Assembly: GCF_003932755.1 (NCBI RefSeq)
Contig: NZ_CP024202.1
Coordinates: forward strand, 124,001-188,000
Origin: Methylomicrobium sp. wino1
GTDB lineage: Bacteria > Pseudomonadota > Gammaproteobacteria > Methylococcales > Methylomonadaceae
Length of the DNA stretch: 64,000 bases
Direction: 5' to 3'
In this document: in pieces, positions 11,490-21,194 of the stretch
How the letters are laid out: the number at the start of each line of letters is the position of its first letter
How positions within the stretch are numbered: the first letter of the stretch is position 1
The notes under the pieces: model-generated
What the model saw: only the letters and a program-made list of their open reading frames with translations
What the model was told of the DNA's origin: nothing
Database searches by the model: none
Program-made: the position numbers and the translations under genes

Positions 11490-12110
11490 TTATTCTTCAG
11501 ATTCTGACGGTGCCTCGCTTTTCTCAACCCTTGGCGCCACTATCGTGACCACTGAAACATCCGCATCATGATCGTCGCCGTGTGACAAAGCCAAAAACTC
11601 AACACCTTTCGGCGCAATCAACTGAGAAACATGCAATGTCTCGCCAAGATCCAAATTCGATAAATCCACCTCGATATACTCTGGCAAATCCCCGGGCAGA
11701 CAAGCGACTTCTATATCGACTAAATTATGCATAACCACACCGCCTAATTTTGCACCGACACAGACATCTTCATTGATAAAATGAAGAGGAACTTGCGCTT
11801 TTAGCTTCTCATTAGAATTCACTCGCAAAAAATCCAAATGTAACACTTTAGGTTTAGCAGGATGCCTTTGAACAGCCTTGAGAATTGCTTTTTGCACCCT
11901 TCCCGCAACAACCACATCCAAGATATGCGAATAAACAGCCTCATGTGCGAGATGCTTAACAACTTCATTGTGATCCATAACCAACATTTCAGGATCAGCT
12001 TCTCCGCCGTAAATTACCGCCGGCACTTTTCCTTGTCGACGAACCGACTTAGCATAAGCAGTTCCCGGTTTTTTCCGAGCTTCCGCCACGAATTCAAATA
12101 CGCTTGACAT
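11490..12110 (-). CDS. rplY: 50S ribosomal protein L25/general stress protein Ctc
   Basis: Binds 5S rRNA. 206 residues, the long Ctc form: an N-terminal L25 domain (FEFVAEARKKPGTAYAKSVRRQGKVPAVIYGG) plus the C-terminal TL5-like beta domain. The start is ATG at 12110 (MSSVFEF), which has a GGAGAAGG ribosome site; a longer in-frame start at 12140 adds ten non-conserved residues. The tail is acidic (SEAPSESEE). It follows prs, a common pairing (prs-rplY-pth). Confidence 0.96.
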   Translation of the reverse strand: MSSVFEFVAEARKKPGTAYAKSVRRQGKVPAVIYGGEADPEMLVMDHNEVVKHLAHEAVYSHILDVVVAGRVQKAILKAVQRHPAKPKVLHLDFLRVNSNEKLKAQVPLHFINEDVCVGAKLGGVVMHNLVDIEVACLPGDLPEYIEVDLSNLDLGETLHVSQLIAPKGVEFLALSHGDDHDADVSVVTIVAPRVEKSEAPSESEE

Positions 12111-12152
12111 TACCTTCTCCAAATCTGTGCGTCTATACACTTCGCTAATTTA

Positions 12153-13106
12153 TCAATCCACATACAACGAGCTAACCGACTCACCAACAGCGATACGCCT
12201 TATCGTTTCCGCCAACATTTCAGCAACACTAAGCTGCCTAATTTTACCAATTCGACTTGCTTCCAAGCTTAACGGTATCGTATCGGTTACGACCAATTCG
12301 TCCAAAACCGAATCTCGCAAATTATCAATTGCTCTTCCGGAAAGAACAGCATGCGTACAGTAAGCTACAACCCTGACTGCACCATGACCCTTCAATGCTT
12401 CCGCCGCATGACACAGGGTACCGGCAGTATCGACAAGATCATCGATCATGACACAGGTACGACCTTCAACATCGCCGATGATATGCATTATCTCGGAGAC
12501 ATTGGCTTTCGGACGCCTTTTATCTATTATAGCTAAATCGGCATCATCAAGCCGTTTAGCCAGAGCCCTCGCTCTAACAACTCCACCCACATCGGGCGAA
12601 ACCACTATAAGATTCTTATATTTTTGCCGCCAAACATCACCCAGTAAAATTGGCGACGCGTAGACGTTATCAACCGGGATATCGAAAAAACCCTGAATTT
12701 GATCCGCATGAAGATCAACGGTCAACACTCGATCCGCCCCAGCCTCGCCTATCATTTTAGCGACCAACTTAGCACTGATAGGAACCCTCGCCGAACGCGA
12801 ACGCCTATCCTGTCTTGCATAACCATAATACGGCATAACCGCCGTAATCCGAGATGCCGATGCGCGACGAAATGCGTCGATCATCACTAGCAACTCCATT
12901 AAATTCTCATTAGTCGGCGAACAAGTCGGCTGAATGACAAACACATCCTTGCCTCTTATATTCTCCTCAACTTCAACCGCGACCTCTCCATCACTGAATC
13001 GACCTACCGTGGCCATCCCGAGCCGCATACTAAGCTTTTTAACAATACCTTCCGACAATGCCAGATTCGCATTACCGGAAAACACCATTAAAGAGGCGTC
13101 ACTCAT
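12153..13106 (-). CDS. prs: Ribose-phosphate pyrophosphokinase
   Basis: Makes PRPP from ribose-5-phosphate and ATP, feeding nucleotide, His and Trp synthesis. 317 residues, the class I length. Visible are the ATP-site stretch [21 protein letters not shown] (about 96-116), the flexible loop, and the PRPP-binding loop [12 protein letters not shown] (about 218-229). ATG at 13106 with [16 protein letters not shown]. Cotranscribed with ispE (through tRNA-Gln) and rplY, the usual lolB-ispE-prs-rplY order. Confidence 0.98.
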   Translation of the reverse strand: MSDASLMVFSGNANLALSEGIVKKLSMRLGMATVGRFSDGEVAVEVEENIRGKDVFVIQPTCSPTNENLMELLVMIDAFRRASASRITAVMPYYGYARQDRRSRSARVPISAKLVAKMIGEAGADRVLTVDLHADQIQGFFDIPVDNVYASPILLGDVWRQKYKNLIVVSPDVGGVVRARALAKRLDDADLAIIDKRRPKANVSEIMHIIGDVEGRTCVMIDDLVDTAGTLCHAAEALKGHGAVRVVAYCTHAVLSGRAIDNLRDSVLDELVVTDTIPLSLEASRIGKIRQLSVAEMLAETIRRIAVGESVSSLYVD

Positions 13107-13146
13107 TCAGACACTCCCAGATTGAATTAATTCGCTGTTTAGGTAA

Positions 13147-13221
13147 TGGCTGGGCCGCCAGGATTCGAACCTGGGTATGCGGGGATCAAAACCCCGTGCC
13201 TTACCGCTTGGCGACGGCCCA
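13147..13221 (-). tRNA. tRNA-Gln (anticodon TTG)
   Basis: Minus-strand cloverleaf: acceptor TGGGCCG/CGGCCCA, anticodon stem CGGGG/CCCCG with loop TTTTGAT, T-arm CCAGGTTCGAATCCTGG, and an encoded CCA. Lies between ispE and prs, as in many gammaproteobacteria. Confidence 0.97.
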
Positions 13222-13236
13222 ATTACTTAGATATAC

Positions 13237-14094
13237 TTACCAGTCTTTAGCTTCATTCAGACTTGAGTACAACGGAGATCTATTTATTCCTTTACACAGA
13301 TAAGATTGCCACTTTCCGCAAAGCGACAAATACGCTTTTTTAGCTGCCAACTCTGTATCAAACTGAGCAAAAACGCATGCTCCTGTACCTGTCAATCTTG
13401 CTTCGGAGAATTCTGATAACTCTCGCAAAGCCCCATCAACAGACGGGTAAAACTTGCGAACAACGTCCAAACAATCGTTTTGATACTGCCCCGCAATAAA
13501 GTCGGCTATTTTGATTGATTTACTATCCCTTGTCAAATTTTTTGATGAAAAAATTTCCTTGGTATCGACATGACAATCCGGCTTCAGCACCACGACCCAA
13601 TGCTCCGGGATTTCAATTTCCTGAAGAACCTCACCGACGCCTTCCGCCCAGGCGCTATGCCCGAAGACAAAAATCGGCACGTCCGCACCCAATCGTAAGC
13701 CTAATTGCATGAGCCGCTCACGGGAAAGCCCTAACCGCCACAAATCGTTAAGCGCGACCAAAGTCGTTGCCGCGTCGGAACTCCCCCCACCTAAACCGCC
13801 CCCCATAGGCAGGTGCTTTTCAATCTCGATGACTACACCACCCTCATAACCGGTTTCATCTTTTAACAAACGAGCGGCCCTATAGGTTAAGTCCTGATCT
13901 TCCGGAACCCCGGGAAGCGGATTGCGCAACGAAATCTCCGAATCACTTACCGGGCGAAATACTAGCCAATCACACAAATCAATGAATTGGAAAACCGTTT
14001 GTAGCAAATGATACCCATCTTTCCTTTGCCCTACAATTCTTAGCATTAGATTCAATTTTGCCGGCGCAGGCCATTTTTTATACACTTCACTCAT
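13237..14094 (-). CDS. ispE: 4-(cytidine 5'-diphospho)-2-C-methyl-D-erythritol kinase
   Basis: Fourth step of the MEP isoprenoid pathway, an ATP-dependent GHMP kinase. 285 residues. The N-terminal WPAPAKLNLMLRIVGQRKDGYH and the GHMP ATP loop PMGGGLGGGSSDAAT (about residues 92-106) are intact, as is the C-terminal LTGTGACVFAQF. Its start overlaps the lolB end by 8 nt, so the two are probably coupled. Confidence 0.97.
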   Translation of the reverse strand: MSEVYKKWPAPAKLNLMLRIVGQRKDGYHLLQTVFQFIDLCDWLVFRPVSDSEISLRNPLPGVPEDQDLTYRAARLLKDETGYEGGVVIEIEKHLPMGGGLGGGSSDAATTLVALNDLWRLGLSRERLMQLGLRLGADVPIFVFGHSAWAEGVGEVLQEIEIPEHWVVVLKPDCHVDTKEIFSSKNLTRDSKSIKIADFIAGQYQNDCLDVVRKFYPSVDGALRELSEFSEARLTGTGACVFAQFDTELAAKKAYLSLCGKWQSYLCKGINRSPLYSSLNEAKDW

Positions 14095-14674
14095 GCGTAT
14101 TCCATTGATCTATGATTAGTTTTAATTTCACTTCCGGATTGGAAACATCGATTTTATAGGGCAACATCCCTCGATCGGTTTTTTGCATCTTTCTATACCG
14201 GATCGTCCAGTTATCCTGGATAAAACCATTACCGATATTTTCGAACGACTCATTCGGATCAGTCAAGCCTACCACCCAGTAGCGTAATGATCTCAATGGC
14301 ACATAAAATCCCAATTGTTCGGTTATAAACTCATCGGACCGATCATAGTATCTAACCGCACCTTCGCCGCGGTCGACATCGACATAATCATCGGCAATAT
14401 GAATATCAATCGCCCCTTGACCGAAAGGCCCCGAAATACGAATCATCTCATCGCTATCTGCACGTCGCCACTCTATAGCGGCCGCCCACGAATCACTCCG
14501 GGCCGTTAACGACAGACGTCCATCCAAGCGCCATTCCTGCAATTGATAAAACTCATCGTGACCTAACTCCGAATAAGCCGCCAAATCTTTAATCGGCGAG
14601 GTTGAACATCCCGTCAAAACCGATAGAACCACTACAAGCCATCCATAGCGGTATTTTTTGTATTGATATTTCAT
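14087..14674 (-). CDS. lolB: Outer membrane lipoprotein LolB
   Basis: Receives lipoproteins from LolA and inserts them in the outer membrane. 195 residues with a lipoprotein signal ending VLSVLTGC (Cys23) followed by STSP. The mature part has the LolB-like EWRLDGRLSLTARSDSWAAAIEWRR and a C-terminal LKLIIDQW. Its ATG overlaps the upstream TPR gene's TGA (ATGA). Order TPR-lolB-ispE-(tRNA)-prs is typical. Confidence 0.92.
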   Translation of the reverse strand: MKYQYKKYRYGWLVVVLSVLTGCSTSPIKDLAAYSELGHDEFYQLQEWRLDGRLSLTARSDSWAAAIEWRRADSDEMIRISGPFGQGAIDIHIADDYVDVDRGEGAVRYYDRSDEFITEQLGFYVPLRSLRYWVVGLTDPNESFENIGNGFIQDNWTIRYRKMQKTDRGMLPYKIDVSNPEVKLKLIIDQWNTHE

Positions 14675-16428
14675 TCAGCATTAAGAATGCGCCGCTGAAA
14701 ATCCAAAAGATATTCATCGTCCGGCGATTTTTTTATCGTCTGTTCGAATAACTTCCTAGCTTCATTCTTGCGACCTATGACCCACAAGACTTCCGCCAAA
14801 TGCGCCGCAATTTCGTTTTCCTGCTGCTTGGAATAAGCCTTCTGTAAATATTCTAAAGACTTTTCATAATTACCCAGCTTAAATTGCAACCATCCGTAGC
14901 TATCGATAATGACAGCCTCATCAGGCTGTAATTTCAGAGCCTTTTCAAGATACACCCTCGCTTCCTCATACCGATCGGTTCTATCCACCAAGGTATAGCC
15001 CAAGGCATTCAAAGCACTCACATCATCGGGATACTGAGCCAGTATCTTTCTTAAATCTTGTTCCAGCACATCGAGACGATCAATACGCTCCGACACCAAA
15101 GCCCGGGCATATAGCAATTCCTTTTGTTCAGGCATTTCCTCAATTGCCTTACTCAACAAATCGAATGACTTGATATATTGCTTTTGTTCGTTATAGAACT
15201 CCGCCTCTAGCAACAGCGCCCGCATCTTTTCATCGGCAGACCGCGTGCGAAGTCGGTTTAACCGTTCGGAGGCCTCGTCAAACTGCTTATCTTTTATCAG
15301 TAACGATATCCCAGCTGCTGCGGCATCGAAGCGTAAACTACCCCTGGTAACTCTATCGAACCAAACCAGCGCATCGCTATTTCTGCCATCTCGAACCGCA
15401 ATTCTGCCCAGATAAAAGCTTGCCTGGTCACTCCATTCGGAATAAGGAATCAAGCCTTTAAACAAAGACTCCGCTTCATCGTCTCGCTCCATCTGCAAAT
15501 TAACCAGCGCCAAAGAGAAACGCGATTCAAAATCTTCCGACTCCTCATCAATGATATCAAGATAAAGCTTGCCGGCCTCTTCATACTCACCCAGCTTAAC
15601 CAAAACTTGGGCCAACAATTTTTTGACCTTCAAACTATCTTGATTTTGCTCCAATAAATCCGTTAGATAAACCCTTGCATTAGCCAAATCACCTGAAAAA
15701 GCCGCAATTTGCGCCCTAAATAACAAAGCCTTTTCCCAATCCGGTCGCAATTCAATGGCTTGATCAATTTTTCGTTGCGCCAACACATTACTGTTTAACT
15801 GCATAGCCAACATGGCTTGAATAAAAAAAACAGTGGCTTCTTCCTGCCTTTGCTCAGCAAGATCTTCCAATACATCATATACGAAAGCGGTATTACCTTT
15901 TTGACCCAATGCTCTAATCAACTCGACAACCGCATCCTCAAAACCTTCCGAATCCATGTCCAATAAAAACAGTGCGTGTTCAATAGCCGACGGCTTTACT
16001 TCTTTTCTTAAGGCCGATAGTAAGGCAATTTTTCTAGCCGTCAAATTATCAGGTTCTTGTTTCAACCAAAGCGCAACAGCCTCATCACCCCGTTCGCTGT
16101 CTTTAATATAGAGAGCAATCTTCGCCGCACGCTCGGTCAACCTAACATCATTAACCCGTTTTGCGGCTTCAAGATACCCTTCCAGAGCAACATCGTACTG
16201 TCCTCGTTGTCCGGCAATTTCAGCAGCCAGCAACATATACATGATATCCGGCTCAATAGCTGTCTGAGGCTCCGCAGAATCGACGCCTTGCTCGTCACGA
16301 GAGCTCTGTGAAAACTCGTCAAGCTCATCCATGGCTCGCCCTCTTTCCTGAGAGGAACCGCAACCACTAAGAAAAACAAGGGCTATTACGGCAATTAACT
16401 TATAATTCGACACACTCACATCCTTCAT
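14671..16428 (-). CDS. TPR-repeat lipoprotein (tetratricopeptide)
   Basis: 585-residue protein starting MKDVSVSNYKLIAVIALVFLSGC: a lipoprotein signal with lipobox LSGC (Cys23), then an acidic linker and about a dozen TPR-like helical pairs through the rest (for example YLEKALKLQPDEAVIIDSYGWLQFKLGNYEKS split around 500-530). The family is found upstream of lolB-ispE in many gammaproteobacteria, with no fixed function; a role in envelope assembly is inference. The start is taken as ATG 16428; a TTG nine nt upstream is less likely. Overlap with lolB suggests coupling. Confidence 0.85.
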   Translation of the reverse strand: MKDVSVSNYKLIAVIALVFLSGCGSSQERGRAMDELDEFSQSSRDEQGVDSAEPQTAIEPDIMYMLLAAEIAGQRGQYDVALEGYLEAAKRVNDVRLTERAAKIALYIKDSERGDEAVALWLKQEPDNLTARKIALLSALRKEVKPSAIEHALFLLDMDSEGFEDAVVELIRALGQKGNTAFVYDVLEDLAEQRQEEATVFFIQAMLAMQLNSNVLAQRKIDQAIELRPDWEKALLFRAQIAAFSGDLANARVYLTDLLEQNQDSLKVKKLLAQVLVKLGEYEEAGKLYLDIIDEESEDFESRFSLALVNLQMERDDEAESLFKGLIPYSEWSDQASFYLGRIAVRDGRNSDALVWFDRVTRGSLRFDAAAAGISLLIKDKQFDEASERLNRLRTRSADEKMRALLLEAEFYNEQKQYIKSFDLLSKAIEEMPEQKELLYARALVSERIDRLDVLEQDLRKILAQYPDDVSALNALGYTLVDRTDRYEEARVYLEKALKLQPDEAVIIDSYGWLQFKLGNYEKSLEYLQKAYSKQQENEIAAHLAEVLWVIGRKNEARKLFEQTIKKSPDDEYLLDFQRRILNAE

Positions 16429-16735
16429 ATTTTGCAATACAGTTTTGCAATAGATTAGCAGAAAAACATTTCAGTTCGGATAGTTGTTTTACTGTATTTG
16501 AATAAAACTTAATTATTTAATTAAAATATTAAAAAATTTGACTAAAAAAATATTTTTGGCAAACAATGGCCCGCCACGGAAAACCAACCTATGACGAAAC
16601 CGAAATCCGCTAAGTTCAATCGACAAGTTTCCACACGCATAATCGCGACAGCAACTTTAAACGATTTCAATAGCCTAATGAGCCTGACTTACCAAACTAA
16701 AAACCACATTCGCTCCGAACTCTAAATCTAAAACA
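16429..16735. other. Divergent intergenic region (TPR lipoprotein / hemA)
   Basis: 307 nt with a very AT-rich core (about 16480-16560, runs of A and T). It must hold promoters for the leftward TPR-lolB-ispE unit and for hemA. No convincing paired -35/-10 could be fixed by eye, and no repeat or ORF is seen. Confidence 0.5.
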
Positions 16736-17995
16736 ATGACACTTCTTGCCGTAGGGATAAATTACAACACCGCCCCCGTTTCCATCCGAGAACGACTAGC
16801 TTACCCTGCCGAAATATTGGATTCATCGCTCAAGGATCTCTGGCGTTTAAGGGATATTTCCGAGGCAGCCATTCTATCGACCTGCAACCGAACGGAGTTT
16901 TATTGCGAGTCATCCAACGAAAATAAACATATTTTGATCGATTGGGTCATTCAAACCCGAAACATTAAGCCTAACGATTTAACCCCTTACCTTTATACCT
17001 ATAACGACAGCCAGTTAATTCGGCATATGTTTCGAGTTGCATGCGGCTTGGATTCAATGGTCCTCGGCGAGCCGCAAATATTGGGTCAAATGAAAGCCGC
17101 TTATCAAGCCGCTAATGAAGCGGGGACCTTGGGCAAATATTTAGGCAAACTCTTTCAGCACACTTTCGCTGCGGCAAAAAAAGTCAGGACCGATACCGCT
17201 ATCGGATCAAGCCCTGTTTCAGTAGCCTTCGCCGCTGTGCAACTGGCACAACAAATCTTCGACAAATTAAGCGAACAAACCGCGATCCTAATAGGGGCGG
17301 GCGAAACCATCGAATTGACGGCACGGCATTTGGTTCAACACGGCATCGGACGCATTATCATCGCTAATCGAACCTATGACAAAGCCCACGCCTTGGCGAC
17401 ACGCTTTAACGGTTATGCCATCGCGCTATCGGAATTACCGATGCACTTGGCCGAGGCCGATATCGTCGTTTCGTCAACAGCAAGCTCACTGCCGATTTTA
17501 GGGAAGGGCCGAGTTGAAAGTGCCATCAAAAAACGCAAACACAAGCCGATGTTCATGGTCGACTTAGCAGTACCGCGCGATATAGAATCCGAAGTCGAAC
17601 AACTTAACGACGTCTATCTCTATACGGTCGACGACCTCAAAAACACGATCGACCAAAACATGGATAACCGGCGCAAAGCCGCCGAACAAGCGGAAGAAAT
17701 CATCGATACTCAGGTCGAACATTTTCTTTCCTGGTTGCGCTCGCAAGGCGCATTGAGCACAATCAAGGATTTCCGGATACAAGCCGAAAAAACGCGTGAC
17801 GAAACCCTTGAAAGAACCTTAGCCCTTATGAGAAATGGCTTGTCCGCCGAAGAGGCGCTGCAAAGACTCGCTCATACGTTGACAAACAAGCTCATCCATA
17901 CTCCCAGCTCGCAAATTAGGGAAGCCGGCGCCAACGAAAGACACGACTTAATAGCGGCGGCCCGCGAAATTTTCAAATTAAACCATACACAATGA
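16736..17995 (+). CDS. hemA: Glutamyl-tRNA reductase
   Basis: Reduces glutamyl-tRNA to glutamate-1-semialdehyde with NADPH, the first committed step of C5 tetrapyrrole synthesis. 419 residues. The catalytic cysteine is Cys50 in [11 protein letters not shown]; the signature [22 protein letters not shown] and the Rossmann [13 protein letters not shown] follow, and a C-terminal dimerisation helix region ends the protein. Overlaps prfA by 4 nt (ATGA), as in the conserved hemA-prfA-prmC operon. Confidence 0.98.
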   Translation: MTLLAVGINYNTAPVSIRERLAYPAEILDSSLKDLWRLRDISEAAILSTCNRTEFYCESSNENKHILIDWVIQTRNIKPNDLTPYLYTYNDSQLIRHMFRVACGLDSMVLGEPQILGQMKAAYQAANEAGTLGKYLGKLFQHTFAAAKKVRTDTAIGSSPVSVAFAAVQLAQQIFDKLSEQTAILIGAGETIELTARHLVQHGIGRIIIANRTYDKAHALATRFNGYAIALSELPMHLAEADIVVSSTASSLPILGKGRVESAIKKRKHKPMFMVDLAVPRDIESEVEQLNDVYLYTVDDLKNTIDQNMDNRRKAAEQAEEIIDTQVEHFLSWLRSQGALSTIKDFRIQAEKTRDETLERTLALMRNGLSAEEALQRLAHTLTNKLIHTPSSQIREAGANERHDLIAAAREIFKLNHTQ

Positions 17996-19077
17996 AGCCA
18001 TCCATAGAGCACAAATTAGCCAACTTAAGCGAACGATTCGATGAAATTACCGCCTTATTGGCCGAACCTGAAGTACAAGCCAATCAGAATAAATTCCGCT
18101 CATTGAGCCAAGAATACGCACAAATCAACCCGATTGTCACATGCTATAAACGCTATCTCGATACCGCCGAAAATCTAGCCGGGGCGCAAGAAATGGCCAA
18201 AGACCCGGACCTGGATCTGCGCGAAATGGCCCGCGAGGAAATACTCGCGGCCGAAAAACAACAAGAGGTCATCGAGCAAGAACTGCAGGTTTTATTATTG
18301 CCGAGAGACCCTAATGACAACAGAAACATTTTCCTGGAAATCCGCGCCGGGACCGGCGGCGATGAAGCGGCGATATTTTCAGGCGATCTCGCGCGCATGT
18401 ATCAGCGCTATGCCGAGAAAAAAGGCTGGAAAACCGAAATCATCAATGAAAACGAAGGCGAACACGGCGGCTACAAGGAAATCATTCTGCGCGTAACCGG
18501 CCAAGACGTTTATTCGCAACTCAAATTCGAATCGGGGGCGCATCGAGTTCAACGCGTTCCAGAAACCGAATCTCAAGGTCGTATCCATACTTCAGCCTGC
18601 ACCGTTGCAGTCATGCCCGAAGTAGAGGAAGTCGATGCCATCGACATCAATCCGGCCGACCTACGAATCGACACTTATCGCTCGTCTGGCGCAGGCGGTC
18701 AACATGTCAACAAGACCGAATCGGCAATCCGCATCACGCACATCCCGAGCGGTATCGTCGTCGAATGTCAGGATGAACGCTCGCAACACAAAAACCGGGC
18801 CCGAGCGATGTCGCTATTGCAATCTCGACTATTATCGGCCGAACAAGAAAAGCACCAAGCAGAACAACAAGCGAACCGCAAACTTCAAGTCGGCAGCGGC
18901 GATCGTTCCGAGCGGATTCGCACCTACAACTACCCCCAAGGCCGCATGACCGACCACCGGATCAATCTGACGCTTTATAAGCTTGACGAAATCATGGAAG
19001 GCGGACTCGAGCATGTCATCGAGCCGTTGATCAACGAGCATCAGGCTGAGCTGTTGACGCAATTGGGCGAAGAATAA
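17992..19077 (+). CDS. prfA: Peptide chain release factor 1
   Basis: Terminates translation at UAA and UAG. 361 residues, standard. The peptidyl-tRNA hydrolysis motif GGQ is in [15 protein letters not shown] (about 230-244), and the N-terminal coiled region, the [14 protein letters not shown] segment and the stop-codon-reading domain are intact. Downstream prmC methylates the GGQ glutamine, so the pair is functionally linked. Confidence 0.98.
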   Translation: MKPSIEHKLANLSERFDEITALLAEPEVQANQNKFRSLSQEYAQINPIVTCYKRYLDTAENLAGAQEMAKDPDLDLREMAREEILAAEKQQEVIEQELQVLLLPRDPNDNRNIFLEIRAGTGGDEAAIFSGDLARMYQRYAEKKGWKTEIINENEGEHGGYKEIILRVTGQDVYSQLKFESGAHRVQRVPETESQGRIHTSACTVAVMPEVEEVDAIDINPADLRIDTYRSSGAGGQHVNKTESAIRITHIPSGIVVECQDERSQHKNRARAMSLLQSRLLSAEQEKHQAEQQANRKLQVGSGDRSERIRTYNYPQGRMTDHRINLTLYKLDEIMEGGLEHVIEPLINEHQAELLTQLGEE

Positions 19078-19082
19078 AACCG

Positions 19083-19928
19083 ATGCACACCGTCCAATCG
19101 GCACTGGATGATGCCGTTCAACGCTTGATCTCGGTTTCCGAATCGCCCTTGCTCGACGCCGAAATTCTACTCTGCCTCGTGCTTGAAAAAGACCGCTCTC
19201 ATCTGCGCGCATGGCCGGAAAAAAAGTTATTGCCTGAACAGAATAGCCATTTCGAATCAGTGCTGCAAAAGCGCGTTTCCGGCATGCCGATCGCCTACAT
19301 CACCGGCAACCGCGAATTCTGGTCGCGTGATTTCGAAGTTGGTCGCGATGTTCTGATCCCGAGACCCGACACCGAACTGTTGATCGAGCTGGCCTTGAAA
19401 CTGATACCGGAACGGCAACCTTACCGACTGATCGATTTAGGCACCGGTTCCGGCATCATCGCCATTACCCTGGCCGCCGAGCGCGCCGATTGCGACGTTA
19501 TTGCCACCGACCGCAGCGAGGGAGCGTTAATCCTAGCTCGGCGCAATGCCCAAAAACACAATGTGAGGAATATTCAATTTGTGCAAAGCGATTGGTTTGT
19601 GGCGATAAGCGACTCGGCGCTGTTCAATCTTGTCGTCAGCAACCCGCCTTATATCGCGGATAACGATCCGCACTTGACCGAAGGCGATGTCAGATTCGAA
19701 CCCATGTCCGCGTTGATTGCGGACAATCACGGCCTGAGTGATATCGAGCGCATCGCAACCGCCGCCAGGCGACATTTGCTTCCTCAAGGTCATTTATTGA
19801 TCGAACACGGCTACAATCAACAAGATCAAGTCCAGGCTATCTTCAGCCAATTGAATTACCGTAATATCGTCACTTATCCCGATCTTTCAGGACATCCTCG
19901 GGTCACCTATGGACAATGGCGCTCGTAG
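19083..19928 (+). CDS. prmC: Release factor glutamine methyltransferase
   Basis: SAM-dependent N5-methylation of the GGQ glutamine of RF1 and RF2. 281 residues: an N-terminal helical domain, the SAM-binding IDLGTGSGIIAITLA, and the NPPY motif (VVSNPPYIADND) that holds the target amide. 5 nt after prfA. Confidence 0.97.
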   Translation: MHTVQSALDDAVQRLISVSESPLLDAEILLCLVLEKDRSHLRAWPEKKLLPEQNSHFESVLQKRVSGMPIAYITGNREFWSRDFEVGRDVLIPRPDTELLIELALKLIPERQPYRLIDLGTGSGIIAITLAAERADCDVIATDRSEGALILARRNAQKHNVRNIQFVQSDWFVAISDSALFNLVVSNPPYIADNDPHLTEGDVRFEPMSALIADNHGLSDIERIATAARRHLLPQGHLLIEHGYNQQDQVQAIFSQLNYRNIVTYPDLSGHPRVTYGQWRS

Positions 19929-19969
19929 CGATTAAATTTAAACCCTCCTCACGCCGACAGCGAATCACG

Positions 19970-20383
19970 ATGCAAATTTCAGAAATTCATATTCCCAGAA
20001 AAATCACCAATCAACTGCTGCATCTCGCGCAATTGTCACCCGAAGCCGAGGTCTGCGGACTGATCGGAAGCCTGAACGGCATTCCGAACCATTGCTACCC
20101 GGTCGACAATAGCGCCGATCACCCTGAAAACCGGTTTTTATTGGATCCCAAACAGCAAATCGCTGCGATGGGGCAAATGCGCGAAAACGGCGAGGAATTG
20201 TTCGCGATTTATCACTCTCACCCGACAACGCCGGCATTTCCTTCAAAAATCGATTTGGAAATGGCAAACTATCCTGAAGCACTCAATTTGATCATTTCGC
20301 TTAACACGAAAGGCGTACTGGAAATGCGAGGCTTCCGGATCGACGAACAAAAGGCAGAGGAAGTCCCGTTGATTTTGGGCTAA
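19970..20383 (+). CDS. M67-family JAMM/MPN metalloprotease
   Basis: 137 residues from ATG 19970 (MQISEIHIPRK). It carries a complete JAMM zinc site: Glu27 in EAEVCGLIG, then H82-x-H84-P...S92-x-x-D95 in YHSHPTTPAFPSKID. Bacterial members of this family (Mec/RadC-like MPN) remove C-terminal residues from ubiquitin-like sulfur carriers or act in cysteine and molybdopterin pathways; the substrate here cannot be told. It overlaps nothing but follows prmC by 41 nt and may share its transcript. The longer in-frame start at 19916 overlaps prmC and adds non-conserved residues. Confidence 0.88.
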   Translation: MQISEIHIPRKITNQLLHLAQLSPEAEVCGLIGSLNGIPNHCYPVDNSADHPENRFLLDPKQQIAAMGQMRENGEELFAIYHSHPTTPAFPSKIDLEMANYPEALNLIISLNTKGVLEMRGFRIDEQKAEEVPLILG

Positions 20384-20413
20384 TGCTTCGTTTTGGCGCA
20401 ACATAATCGCTCC

Positions 20414-21141
20414 TCAGCCATCGCCGCCAAGGCATAAGCCCTCATACATATCACCGATATCGGCGACCCAATCAATCGATGCAAAAAAGACGGCCTGGCC
20501 TTGCTGAAACAACTGCAAATCCCATTGTTCATCGCGCCGGTAACATTCGACACGCTGCGTATCCTAAGCGATCAACACATACTCTTCGAGACTGGTTAAT
20601 TTCCGATAGTGATGAAATTTCTCGGAGCGATCGTAACGCTCGGTTGCGTCGGAGAGTATCTCGACGATCAATTTCGGCTGAGTATTAAAATGCTCATGAG
20701 TATCGTCAGCCGAACAGGTAAACTCATCGTAGATGAAAATTCGGCCTCGGGGTGCCCGTTAAAGGACGCCGTAAATACGTCCATGTTGGCTCTATGCCAG
20801 CTCCATGCTGGCAAAGCCTTTATCGAGCACCCCGAGGCCTCCCCCGGCACTGCCGAAATTTGAAGTGCGAAAGGTCTAACATGCAGATCGGGATAGAAAA
20901 AATTATCGTCCGTTTCGGTTTGCACCCGGACCTTCATTTCGCCTGAATGAACTCGGCAAGGCGAACCGCGCAAATGTGCATGCACATGAGCGATCAGGTT
21001 CATTGCGATCGTGTCATGCGCACGCTTAACGCCGACCACCGCATTAACTTCTCCCCCGACATACTCATGCTTGATATCACTGAGTAATTCGCCTTGCAAA
21101 TAATCCTCTATGCTTATCTTGAGTTTTTCCGCAAATGCCAT
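20414..21141 (-). pseudogene. Uma2-family (DUF820) protein, disrupted by an element-A insertion and a nonsense codon
   Basis: Minus-strand reading from ATG 21141 gives MAFAEKLKISIEDYLQGE...FYPDLHV, a Uma2-type PD-(D/E)XK-like start. It is broken at 20722-20876 by a 155-bp element flanked by TAA duplications. Removing the element and one TAA restores the frame exactly: ...PDLHV-TCSADDTHEHFNTQPKLIVEILSDATERYDRSEKFHHYRKLTSLEEYVLIA. A second lesion follows: a TAG (about 20562) replaces what should be a Gln codon (YVLIA*DTQRVECYRR), and the frame then continues to the natural stop at 20414. So the gene is dead twice over but hardly diverged. Confidence 0.85.
20722..20876. mobile_element. Element A copy 1 (MITE-like), inside the Uma2 pseudogene
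   Basis: 155 bp, non-coding, with imperfect terminal inverted repeats (ACTCATCGTAGATGAAAATT... / reverse complement GACCTTTCGCACTTCAAATT...), bounded on both sides by TAA (20719-20721 and 20877-20879). The same ends occur at 25436-25607, 35398 onward and 44597-44769. The host-gene reconstruction makes the boundaries firm. No transposase inside; presumably moved in trans. Confidence 0.85.
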
Positions 21142-21194
21142 GTAAACCGCGCCTATTCCGTTGGATGGGCCGGAATTCCGCCCATCCATAAATC

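Noticed and set aside
20479-20946. Plus-strand ORFs at 20479-20688, 20609-20863 and 20752-20946
   Set aside because: They lie opposite the Uma2 pseudogene and element A; the minus-strand reconstruction explains the sequence better.
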